Position numbers and translations under genes: made by a program. From Anaerolineaceae bacterium UBA6107 (lineage in GTDB: Bacteria; Chloroflexota; Anaerolineae; Anaerolineales; Anaerolineaceae): DNA of 14,315 nucleotides. Shown one piece after another: positions 1 to 5,575 of the stretch; the stretch's first letter is position 1, and each line of letters begins with the position of its first letter. Location of the stretch: the NCBI GenBank assembly GCA_002428455.1, contig DIWL01000046.1, positions 12,766-27,080 of the forward strand. The letters run 5' to 3'. The notes below the pieces were generated by a model. The model made no database searches. It was not told the origin of the DNA and saw nothing but the letters and a program-made list of their open reading frames with translations.

Positions 1-366
1 TTCGCGCGCATCAACCTGGCCGGCGACGAGCTGGATATGTACTACAATGTCCAGGAGGCGCTGGCGGAAAAGATCACCCCGCCTGATCTGGTGGTATACC
101 TGCGCGCCAGCACCGACACCCTCATGAAGCGCATCGCCTTTCGCGATCGCCCTTACGAACGCGCCATGGAACGCGCCTACATCGACCTGTTGAATCACTC
201 CTACGACGATTTTTACCGTGCCAATTCGCGCGGCACACCCGTACTGACCATCGATACCGACGACTTGAACTTTGTCGAACGTCAGCAGGACCTTGACTTC
301 ATCAATAACCGTATCCGTGAAGAATTGCGGCTGGCTCCATATCAGCCTCAACTGCCCATCCAATAA
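1..366 (+). CDS. Deoxynucleoside kinase, 3' part (5' end outside window)
   Basis: The frame is open from base 1 and ends in TAA at 364-366, giving the last 121 residues; P-loop and start lie upstream of the window. The family phosphorylates deoxyadenosine/deoxyguanosine (or dC) with ATP for nucleotide salvage in the cytoplasm. Seen here: the PPDLVVYLRAS strand typical of the family, then the Arg-rich lid segment (KRIAFRDRPYER) that contacts ATP phosphates, then a helical C-terminus. It aligns by eye with the C-terminal half of the intact kinase on the opposite strand at 2190-2849 (same LRAS, TL..RIA.R.R.YER, DDL and NN/NK positions), so the two are paralogues. The next gene starts 11 bp downstream with its own GAGG-type ribosome site, suggesting an operon. 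Substrate preference cannot be read from this part. Confidence 0.85.
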   Translation, partial: FARINLAGDELDMYYNVQEALAEKITPPDLVVYLRASTDTLMKRIAFRDRPYERAMERAYIDLLNHSYDDFYRANSRGTPVLTIDTDDLNFVERQQDLDFINNRIREELRLAPYQPQLPIQ

Positions 367-377
367 GCGAGGTAGAA

Positions 378-1370
378 ATGCGCATCACCCGTGATACCCT
401 CCTCAACCAGGCGCGCGAGAACGCCAAACTGCTGACCACGAAGGACCGCGGCATCATCTGTATCTACGTCAGCGGCTCGCTGCTCAGGGAAGATCCCTTC
501 CTCGGCGGGATCACGGACATTGATCTCATTTGTGTGCACGACCGCCCGGTCAAAACCCAGCGTGAGATCATCCGCCTCAGCCCCGATATCACCCTTGATC
601 TTGCGCATTACGACCAGGAGGAGTTTGAGCCCCCGCGTAAACTGCGCACCAATGCCTGGATCGGCAGCTGGCTGGAAGCCGTTCCGATCGTGCTATACGA
701 TACGCTGCGCTGGTACGATTTCATGCGCGCCGCTGCCACTGCCCAGATATGGAAAGCTGAAAATGTCGCTGCCCGCGTGCGCAGTTTCCTCGTGCCTGCG
801 CGCAAAACATGGGCTGATCTGCAGGAAGAAGCCATTCCCCAGGGCATCAAACGCACAACCGCCTTCCTGGGTGCACTGGCCGATACCGCCAACGCGGTTG
901 CCTGCCTTACCGGTTCCCCCGTCGCCGAACGCCGCCTGGTGTACGAACTGCCCTCCCGCGCAGAAGCCGCCGGATTACCCGATTTCACCGCCAATTTTAT
1001 TCCTCTCTTCACCTCTGCCGAATTCACTGACGAAAACTTCTCCGCCTGGGCGGATTCCTATCACCTGTTTTTCGACGCACTCAAGGACGTTCCAAACGTC
1101 CCTGCCGAATTATCACTCTGCCGCCGCGCCTACTACGAAAAGGCGGTGCGCGCCCTTTACCCGGTCAACCCGGCCGGCGCGCTGTGGCTCCTGCTCAACA
1201 CTTGGACCCGCGCCGCAACCGTTCTGCCTAAAACGGAACAGCCGTACAAGGATTGGCAGTCCATCTGCCGGCAACTGGAGGTGGACAGTAAGAGTCTCAC
1301 CGCCCGGCTGGATGATCTGGACCACCTCCTCGATACCGTCGAAGAGGTAACCGATCGGCTTGCCAGCTGA
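378..1370 (+). CDS. Nucleotidyltransferase-fold protein
   Basis: 330 aa starting at ATG 378, 11 bp after the kinase stop, with GAGGTAG as ribosome site. The N-terminal ~100 residues carry the pol-beta-type nucleotidyltransferase signature: GS at residues 33-34, then D47-I-D49 about 14 residues later, and a third acidic residue in the strand TLDLAHYD near residue 74. These are the expected metal ligands. The remainder (about 105-330) looks all-helical and may bind the acceptor substrate, as in KNTase-like proteins. The family transfers NMP to small molecules, RNA or protein; the substrate here cannot be named. Possible roles include antibiotic-type modification or a housekeeping task linked to the salvage kinase with which it appears co-transcribed. 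The fold is fairly clear; the function is not. Confidence 0.6.
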   Translation: MRITRDTLLNQARENAKLLTTKDRGIICIYVSGSLLREDPFLGGITDIDLICVHDRPVKTQREIIRLSPDITLDLAHYDQEEFEPPRKLRTNAWIGSWLEAVPIVLYDTLRWYDFMRAAATAQIWKAENVAARVRSFLVPARKTWADLQEEAIPQGIKRTTAFLGALADTANAVACLTGSPVAERRLVYELPSRAEAAGLPDFTANFIPLFTSAEFTDENFSAWADSYHLFFDALKDVPNVPAELSLCRRAYYEKAVRALYPVNPAGALWLLLNTWTRAATVLPKTEQPYKDWQSICRQLEVDSKSLTARLDDLDHLLDTVEEVTDRLAS

Positions 1371-1392
1371 TCCGCCTGCCCCTCTATCCCGA

Positions 1393-1755
1393 TTTGTGCA
1401 CAAAACACCTTAAACCTGTGGATAAACTCCCTTTTCCTGTGGATAAATTCTCACAAAGACCTTTTATTCAGTGCCACTTTATGGAAAAATCTGTGGACAA
1501 AAAGGATTGTTTATCCCTGTTCTCCACAGCTTTCTCGCCATTTCCTATTTTTTCACCAGCGGTGGATTTATCCACAAAGGATTCACACTCGAAGAGGCAA
1601 AACTATCAGTTAACAGTTCCCCATATACAGCATATCATGCCAATCGTCTCCCCCTTATCTGGTGTATTTGACCCCTTTTTGACCTTCTCTCCACAAATCC
1701 ACACCCCCTACGACTACGACTATTAACATTAACTAACAAATAAAGGTTAATTCAG
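1393..1755. other. oriC: Putative chromosomal replication origin (DnaA-box cluster)
   Basis: The gene-free stretch between the nucleotidyltransferase and spoVS holds three exact DnaA boxes (consensus TTATCCACA): TGTGGATAA at 1417-1425 and 1438-1446, exactly 21 bp apart (two helical turns), and TTATCCACA at 1568-1576. One-mismatch boxes are TGTGGACAA at 1492-1500 and TTCTCCACA at 1520-1528. Weaker ones lie at 1395-1403 (inside the palindrome TTTGTGCACAAA), 1687-1695 and 1695-1703. The exact box at 1568 also forms an inverted pair, GTGGAT-TT-ATCCAC (1562-1575). An AT-rich block follows. Clustered boxes plus an AT-rich unwinding region in an intergenic space are the textbook bacterial oriC layout. 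dnaA and dnaN are not in the window, so the call rests on the boxes alone. A regulatory DnaA-titration site is the main alternative. Confidence 0.72.
1721..1755. other. AT-rich block, candidate DNA unwinding element
   Basis: From 1721 to 1750 only 5 of 30 bases are G or C, and the block is built of TTAAC/TAAC/AAATAA steps. It directly follows the last weak DnaA boxes and precedes the spoVS promoter. The position fits a duplex unwinding element. The TAA-spaced triplets are loosely like DnaA-trios but not regular enough to assert. Confidence 0.5.
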
Positions 1756-1772
1756 GTGATCCAAAAGGGTGC

Positions 1773-1801
1773 TTGAATTTGCCTGTTGGATTGTGTACAA
1801 T
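1773..1801 (+). promoter_or_regulatory. Sigma70-type promoter of spoVS
   Basis: TTGAAT at 1773-1778, a 17-bp spacer, then TACAAT at 1796-1801. This puts the start of transcription near 1808 and leaves a leader of about 65 nt before the spoVS ATG. It lies immediately beside the DnaA-box cluster. Confidence 0.7.
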
Positions 1802-1874
1802 AATTTTACAATTTCGATCCTGTAACACTAAAATGAGCATAGTGTTCCTGAACTATTTCAGGAGGGAGTTCATT

Positions 1875-2141
1875 ATGGTCGATATCATTAAAGTAAAGGC
1901 TAACTCTCGCACGGCAGCAGTTGCAGGAGCCATAGCAGGGGTCGTACGCGAGCATAAACACGCGGATGTCCAGGCCATTGGCGCCGGGGCGGTTAACCAG
2001 GCAGTCAAAGCCCTGGCTTTAGCGAAAGGATATCTGGCCGAGGATGGTCTGGAGATCTTTTGCGTACCAGAATTTGTAGATGTGGAAATTGAAGGAAAGG
2101 TTCGCACAGCGATCAAGCTCGTTGTGAATGTTAAGACCTGA
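1875..2141 (+). CDS. spoVS: SpoVS-family protein
   Basis: 88 aa. The start is ATG 1875 because a strong AGGAGGGAG site sits at 1860-1868; the same frame is open back to 1773 but that would start inside the promoter. The sequence is unmistakably SpoVS: LKVKANSRTAAVAGAIAG-like N-terminus (here IIKVKANSRTAAVAGAIAG), the central QAIGAGAVNQAVKALALAKG block, and the RTAIKLVV end. The length matches the family. In Bacillus SpoVS affects septation and coat assembly during sporulation; homologues also occur in non-sporulating thermophiles and Chloroflexota, where the role is unknown. The fold is a small alpha/beta domain that I recall as related to Alba nucleic-acid binders. Its place right beside a DnaA-box cluster makes a nucleoid or cell-cycle role worth considering, but that is inference. 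Confidence 0.92.
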   Translation: MVDIIKVKANSRTAAVAGAIAGVVREHKHADVQAIGAGAVNQAVKALALAKGYLAEDGLEIFCVPEFVDVEIEGKVRTAIKLVVNVKT

Positions 2142-2189
2142 TCTTTTCTGTCTCTAACAGGTTTTCCGGCGGAGCTGCACCTGGCTCTG

Positions 2190-2849
2190 CTAATCTGATG
2201 TTACGGCTTCTTCACGGGTAAAGACAACTTCCTCTTTGCCCGTTAGTTTTTCCTTTACCTTGTTGATGATCAGCTCAAGATGGCGCGAGTGTGCCACGTA
2301 ATCCAAATCGTCCGCCGGCACGGTCAGCACCGGACACAGCGTGAAGTGCTGAATCCAGGTTTCATACAATTGGTTCAAACGTTCCAGGTATTCCGGCGCG
2401 ATGCTGCGCTCGTAATCGCGGTTGCGCAGTGCGATCCTGGTTAAAAGAGTCGGCACCGATGCGCGCAGGTAGATGACCAGGTCAGGCGGAGGCAGGTATT
2501 CCGCCAGCGTACGGTAAAGTGAGCGGTAGGTGGTGTAATCGCGTTCGCTGAGGTTGCCCTGCAAAAAGAGGTTCTGGGCGAACACCTCGGCATCCTCGTA
2601 AATACTGCGGTCCTGCATTACCGATCCGGGCGTGCGCACCAGGTCCTGGTGAATGCGCAGGCGGTGGGTTAAAAAGAAGATCTGCGAGTGAAAACTCCAC
2701 GTCTGCATATCCTTGTAGAAATCTGAGAGATACGGGTTCTCCGCCACCGGTTCGTAGAAAGGCTGGCAATCCAGCCGTTCACAGATCATTTCGACCAGCG
2801 TGGATTTTCCGACACCGATGTTGCCTGCGACCGCGATAAATTTTTTCAT
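2190..2849 (-). CDS. Deoxynucleoside kinase (dAK/dGK type)
   Basis: 219 aa, complete. It phosphorylates deoxynucleosides for dNTP salvage. Walker A is GNIGVGKST at residues 9-17; the catalytic/substrate DRS motif is D80-R81-S82 followed by IYEDAEVFA; the LRAS strand is at 128-131; the lid RIALRNRDYER is at 138-148. FYEPVAENPYL (31-41) supplies the usual Glu of the family. All key motifs are intact, so it should be active. GAGG precedes the ATG by a few bases. It converges on spoVS, with only about 48 bp between stops. It is a paralogue of the kinase at the left edge, and such pairs often form heterodimers in Lactobacillus-type systems; that is family knowledge, not shown here. Whether it prefers dA, dG or dC is not decided by what I can see. 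Confidence 0.9.
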   Translation of the reverse strand: MKKFIAVAGNIGVGKSTLVEMICERLDCQPFYEPVAENPYLSDFYKDMQTWSFHSQIFFLTHRLRIHQDLVRTPGSVMQDRSIYEDAEVFAQNLFLQGNLSERDYTTYRSLYRTLAEYLPPPDLVIYLRASVPTLLTRIALRNRDYERSIAPEYLERLNQLYETWIQHFTLCPVLTVPADDLDYVAHSRHLELIINKVKEKLTGKEEVVFTREEAVTSD

Positions 2850-2884
2850 GGCATCCTCGAGGATGATGGGGTTGGACTTAAAAA

Positions 2885-2913
2885 ATTATACCATTCCCGA
2901 AAAATGGCAGCAA
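2885..2913 (-). promoter_or_regulatory. Promoter of the deoxynucleoside kinase, extended -10
   Basis: Minus strand: TTGCTG (2913-2908), 17-bp spacer, TATAAT (2890-2885), with TGG just before the -10 giving an extended -10. The -35 overlaps the U-tract of the ferredoxin terminator by two bases, so termination and initiation elements are interleaved. Confidence 0.65.
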
Positions 2914-2939
2914 AAAAGCCTTTCCATATTGGAAAGGCT
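2912..2939 (-). terminator. Intrinsic terminator of the ferredoxin gene
   Basis: Perfect 10-bp arms AGCCTTTCCA / TGGAAAGGCT (2917-2926 and 2930-2939) around a 3-nt loop. On the minus strand a T-run follows the stem. It lies about 20 bp after the ferredoxin stop codon. Confidence 0.85.
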
Positions 2940-2960
2940 AGTATTTGCTCGCTGATGGCC

Positions 2961-3131
2961 TTACGCGGGAACGCAGGATCCGGTCGGGCAGACCTCGGCG
3001 CAGGAACCGCAGTCCTTGCACTTGGCGGGGTCGATGATGTACTGGGTGTCTCCGGCTGAAATGGCGCCTTCCGGGCATTCGGCTTCGCAGGCACCGCACA
3101 TGATGCAATCGGTGGTGATCTTGTAAGTCAT
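2961..3131 (-). CDS. 2[4Fe-4S] ferredoxin
   Basis: 56 aa from ATG 3131 (minus); an upstream in-frame extension to 3431 has no support, whereas an AAAGGA ribosome site sits just ahead of this ATG. Two classical cluster-binding motifs are present: C9-x2-C12-x2-C15-x3-C19-P and C38-x2-C41-x2-C44-x3-C48-P. The length equals that of clostridial-type ferredoxins. A ninth cysteine (C53) follows the second motif. It is a low-potential electron carrier in the cytoplasm, typical of anaerobes, serving for example pyruvate:ferredoxin oxidoreductase or hydrogenase; no partner is encoded nearby. It is a monocistronic unit with its own strong promoter and a clean terminator, suggesting high expression. Confidence 0.95.
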   Translation of the reverse strand: MTYKITTDCIMCGACEAECPEGAISAGDTQYIIDPAKCKDCGSCAEVCPTGSCVPA

Positions 3132-3176
3132 GAAGAGTTTTCCTTTCTGGTTTGTTGAGGTTTTTGACTCTGCAAT

Positions 3177-3205
3177 AGGATAGCACCGGGAGGACAGGTT
3201 GTCAA
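3177..3205 (-). promoter_or_regulatory. Sigma70-type promoter of the ferredoxin gene
   Basis: Minus strand: perfect -35 TTGACA (3205-3200), 17-bp spacer, TATCCT (3182-3177). It leaves a leader of about 40 nt before the ferredoxin ATG. Confidence 0.75.
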
Positions 3206-3298
3206 TTGAATGAATATCCGGTTTGAGCAGGAAAATGTCATTATTTACAGGTTTTAATCCATGATTGACAGTATAATCCAGCCTAATTTCAAGGCTGA

Positions 3299-4006
3299 AT
3301 GATGAGTAGATTGCGTGCACCTGACAGGAATGCATGGGTAAGCCTGGCACCGGCGCTGCCGGTGGTACTGGGCTACTTACCCATCGGGTTTGCTTTCGGC
3401 GTGCTGGCTGCCGCCGCGGGTATCTCTCCATTTAACTCCGTTTTGATGTCACTCATCGTCTTCGCCGGTTCCGCGCAGTTGATGGCGGTGGGTTTCATTA
3501 CCCAGGGGGTCGGACCGTGGGCGCTTATTGCCGCCACCTTCATTATCAACCTGCGCCATCTGCTCATGTCAGCCTCTCTTTCACCCTACATGCAAAAATG
3601 GCGCGGCGCGCAGGTGGCCGCTTTCTCCTTTGAATTGACCGACGAAACCTTCGGGGTGCACAGCCTGCGCTTTGAGCAGGGGGATGTCGCGCCGGGCAGC
3701 GCCCTGCGCATTAACCTGGTGTGTCACCTGTCCTGGGTTGTCGGCTCCCTGCTGGGTGTGCTGGCTGGCGGGCTGATCGAGGATGTACGCCTGTTCGGGC
3801 TGGATTACGCCCTGCCGGCCATGTTCATCGCCCTGCTGGTGATGCAGATCCGCGGCAGTCTTTACCTGTGGGTGGCGCTTGGAGCCGGCGCTCTCTCCAT
3901 GCTCATCTGGGGTGTGGGTCTAACGCGCTGGAACGTGATCCTGGCAGCGGTGATCGCGGCAGCTGTGGCTGCGGGAGTGGAGACATGTCGCAAAACACGC
4001 TCCTGA
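3299..4006 (+). CDS. azlC: AzlC-family branched-chain amino acid exporter, large subunit
   Basis: 235 aa integral membrane protein. AzlC/YgaZ with AzlD/YgaH exports branched-chain amino acids and analogues across the inner membrane. The AzlC hallmarks are visible: LGYLPIGFAFGVLA near residues 23-36, VFAGSAQ around 54-60, NLRHLLMS around 84-91, and the loop ELTDETF around 110-117, among several hydrophobic segments. The start is the ATG pair at 3299/3302 with a modest AAGG upstream; a TATAAT at 3272-3277 is a plausible -10, but no good -35 stands at the right distance. The coding end overlaps azlD by 22 bp, so translation is probably coupled. No Lrp- or GntR-type regulator gene is adjacent. 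Confidence 0.92.
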   Translation: MMSRLRAPDRNAWVSLAPALPVVLGYLPIGFAFGVLAAAAGISPFNSVLMSLIVFAGSAQLMAVGFITQGVGPWALIAATFIINLRHLLMSASLSPYMQKWRGAQVAAFSFELTDETFGVHSLRFEQGDVAPGSALRINLVCHLSWVVGSLLGVLAGGLIEDVRLFGLDYALPAMFIALLVMQIRGSLYLWVALGAGALSMLIWGVGLTRWNVILAAVIAAAVAAGVETCRKTRS

Positions 4007-4311
4007 TCACCATCCTCGGCATGGCGCTCGTCACCTACCTGCCGCGCTTCCTGCCGGCCTGGTTCCTGCGCGACCGCGCCCTACCGCCTTTCTTCGCCGC
4101 CTGGCTGCGCTACATCCCCGCAGCGGTGCTGGCAGCCCTGCTGGCTCCCTCGCTGCTGGTGGAAGGCGGCGCGCTCAACCTGGCGTGGAATAACCTCTAC
4201 CTGTGGGCGGCGCTGCCTTGTATCTTCATCGCCATCAAGTGGAAAAGCCTCTTCGGCACCGTGCTGGCGGGTATGCTGTTCGTCGCGCTGGCGCGTTTGT
4301 TGATCATCTAA
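3985..4311 (+). CDS. azlD: AzlD-family branched-chain amino acid exporter, small subunit
   Basis: 108 aa. The ATG at 3985 is chosen because GGGAG (3973-3977) stands a proper distance upstream and the protein then begins in the usual AzlD way (MSQNTLLITILGMALVTYLPRF); the open frame back to 3721 is only an overlap with azlC. Family features: TYLPRFLP near residues 17-24, the LRYIPAAVLAALLAP helix around 47-61, then two further hydrophobic helices ending in LARLLII. About four membrane segments. It pairs with AzlC, whose last 22 bp it overlaps. Nothing is missing compared with the roughly 100-residue family norm. Confidence 0.92.
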   Translation: MSQNTLLITILGMALVTYLPRFLPAWFLRDRALPPFFAAWLRYIPAAVLAALLAPSLLVEGGALNLAWNNLYLWAALPCIFIAIKWKSLFGTVLAGMLFVALARLLII

Positions 4312-4349
4312 TGCAGTAGTTTGCGCCTGGCGGGGTGACCTGGCGAACA

Positions 4350-4403
4350 TTCACACCATCCACATATAAAATTCACAAGAACTTCACATCTGCCGGCTAT
4401 CAT
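4350..4403 (+). promoter_or_regulatory. Possible OmpR/PhoB-type activator site and promoter
   Basis: Three identical TTCACA hexamers stand at 4350-4355, 4372-4377 and 4383-4388, that is 22 and 11 bp apart on the same helix face. A -10-like TATCAT follows at 4398-4403, 9 bp after the last hexamer, and no separate -35 is seen. This geometry is that of PhoP/PhoB-class boxes (TT[A/C/T]ACA direct repeats every 11 bp replacing the -35). It lies 50-100 bp upstream of the secreted protein gene. Confidence 0.4.
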
Positions 4404-4453
4404 GGGGGTAATCAAACAGAGAAAACAGACTCTGAAATCTAAAGGAGATTAAG

Positions 4454-5014
4454 ATGAAAAAATTAGTGGTAAGTTTACTTTTGGCAGGTGTGATCGTTGC
4501 GGCGTTCGGCTTTGTATCAACAGCCAACGCTCAGGGTCCGGTTGATCAGCCCTTCTACGGACAGGGCGGCGGACGCGGTGGGGCACGCGGGGGTTTGGGT
4601 GTGGCCAATGTGGATCAGGTAGTGAATGAAGATGTTCATAACCTGATGATGGATGCCTGGTCAACCGAACTTGGCCTCAGCGTGGAAGAACTGGAAACCC
4701 GTGAAGATGCCGGCGAACGCTTGTCTCAGATCGCCATTTCCACCGGGATTGCATTCGAGGATTTCCGCGCCCTCAAGACAGAGATTCATACCTCTGTAGC
4801 TGAACAGGCGCTGGCAGCCGGTTACATCGACCAGGCACAATACGACTGGATGATCCAGGCGGCTGATCGCCAGGCGAGCGGCTTCGGCGGCGGCTACGGC
4901 ATGGGCACTCGCTCTGCTGACGGCACGGGTACCGGTTACGGTATGCGCCGCGGCGGTGGACAGTTCGGCAGCGGGTTGCGTGTGCAAGACGGCAGCTGCA
5001 CCGTCCAACCGTAA
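4454..5014 (+). CDS. Secreted Gly-rich protein of unknown function
   Basis: 186 aa, ATG 4454 with AAAGGAGAT at 4441-4449. A Sec signal peptide is clear: KK, a hydrophobic core (residues 4-20), and the ANA-Q cleavage site after residue 26. The mature protein starts with a Gly/Arg-rich stretch (about 37-52), has a helical centre with ELGLSVEELETRED and TEIHTSVAEQALAAGYIDQAQYDWM, and ends in a second Gly/Tyr/Met-rich tail. The centre resembles the repeated helix-turn units found in small exported proteins of Firmicutes and Chloroflexota (DUF2680-like), but I cannot confirm membership. There is one cysteine near the C-terminus and no transmembrane anchor. The gene is monocistronic between a candidate response-regulator box and an intrinsic terminator. 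Function not recognised. Confidence 0.75.
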   Translation: MKKLVVSLLLAGVIVAAFGFVSTANAQGPVDQPFYGQGGGRGGARGGLGVANVDQVVNEDVHNLMMDAWSTELGLSVEELETREDAGERLSQIAISTGIAFEDFRALKTEIHTSVAEQALAAGYIDQAQYDWMIQAADRQASGFGGGYGMGTRSADGTGTGYGMRRGGGQFGSGLRVQDGSCTVQP

Positions 5015-5034
5015 AATTGATCGATGTCATCACG

Positions 5035-5066
5035 AACAGGGCTGCAACTCGCAGTCCTGTTTTGCT
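5035..5066 (+). terminator. Intrinsic terminator after the secreted protein gene
   Basis: AACAGG-G-CTGC / GCAG-T-CCTGTT (5035-5045 and 5051-5061) makes an 11-bp stem with one G-U pair and a 5-nt loop, followed by TTTGCTTT. Confidence 0.75.
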
Positions 5067-5076
5067 TTAACTTCGC

Positions 5077-5104
5077 TTGACAGTTTTCATTCCTGAATTA
5101 TAAT
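5077..5104 (+). promoter_or_regulatory. Promoter of tRNA-Asn
   Basis: TTGACA at 5077-5082, 16-bp spacer, TATAAT at 5099-5104. Both hexamers are perfect. The expected start near 5111 lies about 5 nt before the mature tRNA. Confidence 0.85.
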
Positions 5105-5115
5105 AATGAACGCTT

Positions 5116-5188
5116 TCCTCGTTAGCTCAATTGGCAGAGCGGGCGGCTGTTAACTGCTAGGTTCGAGGTTCGAGTCCTCGACGAGGAG
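5116..5188 (+). tRNA. tRNA-Asn (anticodon GTT)
   Basis: The cloverleaf can be drawn fully. Acceptor 5116-5122 pairs with 5181-5187; D stem GCTC/GAGC (5125-5128, 5137-5140); anticodon stem 5142-5146 with 5154-5158 including two G-U pairs; loop CTGTTAA with GTT at 5149-5151; 5-nt variable loop; T stem CGAGG/CCTCG around TTCGAGT (5169-5175); discriminator G at 5188. CCA is not encoded (CCT follows). The two G-U pairs in the anticodon stem are slightly unusual. The 3' half is the target of the duplication described for 7072-7122. Confidence 0.95.
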
Positions 5189-5230
5189 CCTGAATAAAAA
5201 ACACCCGAATTCGGGTGTTTTTTATTCAGG
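5189..5230. terminator. Bidirectional terminator, perfect 42-bp palindrome
   Basis: Bases 5189-5230 are a perfect palindrome with 21-bp arms centred on GAATTC; the core ACACCCGAA/TTCGGGTGT is flanked by A-run and T-run. It starts immediately after the tRNA discriminator base and can terminate on both strands. Confidence 0.9.
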
Positions 5231-5233
5231 TCA

Positions 5234-5279
5234 CCTCGGCACTCCGGAGCGCAGCGTAGGAGTCGACGAGGGTTCATTA
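5234..5279. repeat. REP-like hairpin repeat, type 1 copy a
   Basis: CCTCG (5234-5238) and ACTCC (5241-5245) pair with GGAGT (5259-5263) and CGAGG (5267-5271), enclosing GGAGCGCAGCGTA. The tail GACGAGGGTTCATTA follows. The core AGCGCAGCGTAGGAGTCGAC recurs at 7254-7273 and 8154-8173. Confidence 0.7.
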
Positions 5280-5285
5280 CACATC

Positions 5286-5309
5286 GACACCCATCTGGGT
5301 GTCTTTTTT
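5286..5309 (+). terminator. Intrinsic terminator-like hairpin
   Basis: GACACCC-ATCT-GGGTGTC (5286-5303), perfect 7-bp stem with a tetraloop, then six T (5304-5309). It acts as a second terminator after tRNA-Asn; no gene starts between the two. Confidence 0.75.
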
Positions 5310-5320
5310 GTATGCACTTC

Positions 5321-5366
5321 GTCACCCTGGAGGGTTTTATCCTCCAGGGTCGACGAGGGTTCATTA
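5321..5366. repeat. REP-like hairpin repeat, type 2 copy a
   Basis: ACCCTGGAGG (5324-5333) and CCTCCAGGGT (5341-5350) form a perfect 10-bp stem with a 7-nt loop; the flanks CGTC/GACG extend it. Tail CGACGAGGGTTCATTA (5351-5366). A near-identical copy lies at 7151-7195. Confidence 0.8.
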
Positions 5367-5374
5367 TTCTGATC

Positions 5375-5450
5375 GTCACCCTGTAGCGGTCTGCCTGCCC
5401 TGGAACGGGTTTTGTTCCATGGGTCCTCCAGGGGCGACGAGGGTTCATTT
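5375..5450. repeat. REP-like hairpin repeat, type 2 copy b (expanded)
   Basis: Begins CGTCACCCTG and ends CTCCAGGGGCGACGAGGG with tail TTCATTT (to 5450), but carries about 40 bp of extra sequence in the loop, including its own hairpin TGGAAC/GTTCCA (5401-5406, 5414-5419). Confidence 0.6.
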
Positions 5451-5575
5451 AGCTTCGGAGAGCGGTGGAAACCGACTGCGGACAGACCGCTTAGGATTGC
5501 CGGAAGGTGATACTAGAAAAAAACATTTTGAACGTCTAAAAAACATATTATTAGAAAATCACATAATATTTAAGA

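Noticed and set aside
520..1350. Long open frame overlapping the nucleotidyltransferase gene
   Set aside because: Pro/Ser/Arg-rich shadow frame of a GC-rich gene; no ribosome site and no recognisable domain.
1394..1726. Open frame of 110 codons with repeated Val-Asp-Lys
   Set aside because: The repeats come from the DnaA boxes (TGTGGATAA read as V-D-K). No ribosome site, composition unlike a protein.
2142..2189. Terminator between spoVS and the kinase
   Set aside because: Only a 5-bp ACCTG/CAGGT pairing with a long loop and short T-run; too weak to call.
3244..3277. Full promoter for azlC
   Set aside because: TATAAT at 3272-3277 is good, but TTTACA at 3244-3249 is 22 bp away and TTGACA at 3265-3270 directly abuts it, so no -35 fits.
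5122..5448. Minus-strand frame with three MNPRRPWR-like repeats
   Set aside because: The repeated peptide is the reverse complement of the hairpin-repeat tail, and the frame runs through the tRNA and two terminators.
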